Assembly: GCA_017590115.1 (NCBI GenBank)
Contig: JAGGNK010012114.1
Span: 2,646,469 to 2,710,468 of the forward strand
Source: Montifringilla adamsi
Taxonomy: Eukaryota; Chordata; Aves; Passeriformes; Passeridae
Direction of reading: 5' to 3'
Length of the DNA stretch: 64,000 bases
The number at the start of each line of letters is the position of its first letter. Position 1 is the first letter of the stretch. Positions 62,750 to 64,000 of the stretch are shown in pieces. The notes under the pieces were generated by a model. That model was given only the letters and a program-made list of their open reading frames with translations, did not search any database and was not told where the DNA came from. The position numbers were made by a program, and so were the translations under genes.

Positions 62750-64000
62750 CACTGGAATGCTTTCAGTAAGTCAAGAGGCAGTTACTTACTTCGGACATTG
62801 CAATAAAAAAGCTGAATCATATTTTAGATCATTTCACTATTTATAGCTTCTGGGGATAAGCCTTCTGCTGTACAGTGTACGATTTATGGATAAAAAGGAT
62901 TTGTTGCAAACATCACTTTTCAAAATTGGAACACAGCAGAAGATTCATGGGCCCAGACATATCCTTTACTTTTATACTTTCCCATATAAAGCTTAACTTT
63001 CAGTGCCCATGTCCATAAGAAACCAGTTGAGATTATTTTTTCCCCATCCCATCAACAATATTCCAGCGATGGTTATGACCTGGCTATGTCTCAGATTTCT
63101 GTAGAACTGGCAAAAGCAGGAAATTACACTTTTGTTTCTTTCAGAACTGAGTGAGAGCAGCAATATATTCAGGCTGGAAGAGCTAGATAGCACATACACC
63201 CAACAGACTTCAGACAGAGAATGCTCCTCTTTACCTGAAGCCAAATTTTTAATACTCTTTGTTTCAGAATTGTATAATTAACTTCCAGAACTTCAGCTGT
63301 ACTTGCAGGTAAAGTAAGTTCTTTAGGAAAGTATAATACTCTGCAGTAATGCCAACATTCTTTAGATAGCTCAGTACTATGCATCCAATTGGAAGTGAGC
63401 AGCACTGGAGTATGGGAATTGGGTTGAAAACAACTTACTTCAGCTAGGAGTTAAAGAGAAATTCCTCTTCATGGAATCACAGTGGTTACACACCCAATAC
63501 TGCACAATCAGTAATTTAAATGTGGTAACATTTTGTTTGATAAATTTCAATTTAGTGTGTGTTTGGATAAAATTATTATCCCATTCCTGAACAGGCACCT
63601 TTTTTTTGGCCTCACTCGATCACTTATCATTACTTAAAATGCCTTTCAAGACAACCAAATTACAACACTTATCTGTGTGGCTTATGTATGCTGGAAAGGA
63701 CAATCAGTCACAGGTAACTAATGGATTTTATTTTGACTACCAGAGAGGTGTTCCAACTTCAAAGTTCAAGAGACAAATACCTCAACAGATAATGACATGC
63801 AGGTGTATGCTTTCTCTGTTTGCAGCTTGTTTTTCTGCTTCTCATTACCTTGAAGTTTAATATATTCTTTCCTTTTACAAGTATTTAGTATGTAGAGGAA
63901 TAACATGGACTACAGTTACATGTTTTTCTTCAGTTCAGTTATTTACATTCACCCTGAATATAACTGAGCCCCAGTAACTTCCGCAGACAAAACACCCAAC
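62750..64000. other. Intergenic DNA to the window edge
   Basis: AT-rich non-coding sequence. No gene or named repeat is recognised. DMXL1, the upstream neighbour of TNFAIP8 in human, is not visible up to the edge. Confidence 0.5.

Overview
This window is vertebrate nuclear DNA, most likely from a bird and probably a neoavian or passerine species. The evidence is the set of interspersed repeats: chicken-repeat-1 (CR1) LINE 3' ends carrying the usual CR1 tail motifs, and several solo LTRs that look like known avian ERV families. The sequence is AT-rich and full of A or T homopolymers, and coding density is very low. I see no bacterial, phage, CRISPR, tRNA or rRNA features.

The only gene I can support is TNFAIP8 (TNF alpha-induced protein 8, TIPE family) on the minus strand. 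It has two coding exons. A 31-nt first coding exon (31493-31523) gives the variable N-terminus. A 566-nt terminal exon (12930-13495) gives the rest of a 198-residue protein. They are separated by an intron of about 18 kb. Both splice sites follow the GT/AG rule and join in phase 1, restoring the sequence expected at the known family junction. A (GA)n tract, a GC box and other candidate sites lie just upstream of the first exon. The 3' UTR runs down from 12929, with a candidate AATAAA signal at 12405-12410 and more distal alternatives.

Layout by position. 1-885: purine-rich tandem repeat split by a 422-bp solo LTR that has a target-site duplication. 886-1725: GC-richer flank plus an eroded LTR fragment. 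1726-12400: non-coding DNA downstream of TNFAIP8. 12405-31523: the gene. 31524-32000: promoter-proximal DNA. 32000-64000: upstream intergenic DNA. This last part holds a duplicated block, an unusual poly(A) tandem duplication, two LTRs about 20 bp apart near 39-40 kb, a 14-N assembly gap, a candidate CTCF motif, three CR1 fragments, a CpG-rich patch at 57.65-58.09 kb and a 1-kb solo LTR at 61.7-62.7 kb. In human, TNFAIP8 lies between DMXL1 and HSD17B4; neither neighbour is visible here.

I found no convincing undescribed system. The observations most worth checking are: the TNFAIP8 exon 2 boundary, which begins with TG so that an alternative upstream exon ending in A would create a start codon by splicing; the distant CpG-rich patch as a possible alternative promoter; the direct-repeat pair at 34/35.7 kb; and several precise palindromes.
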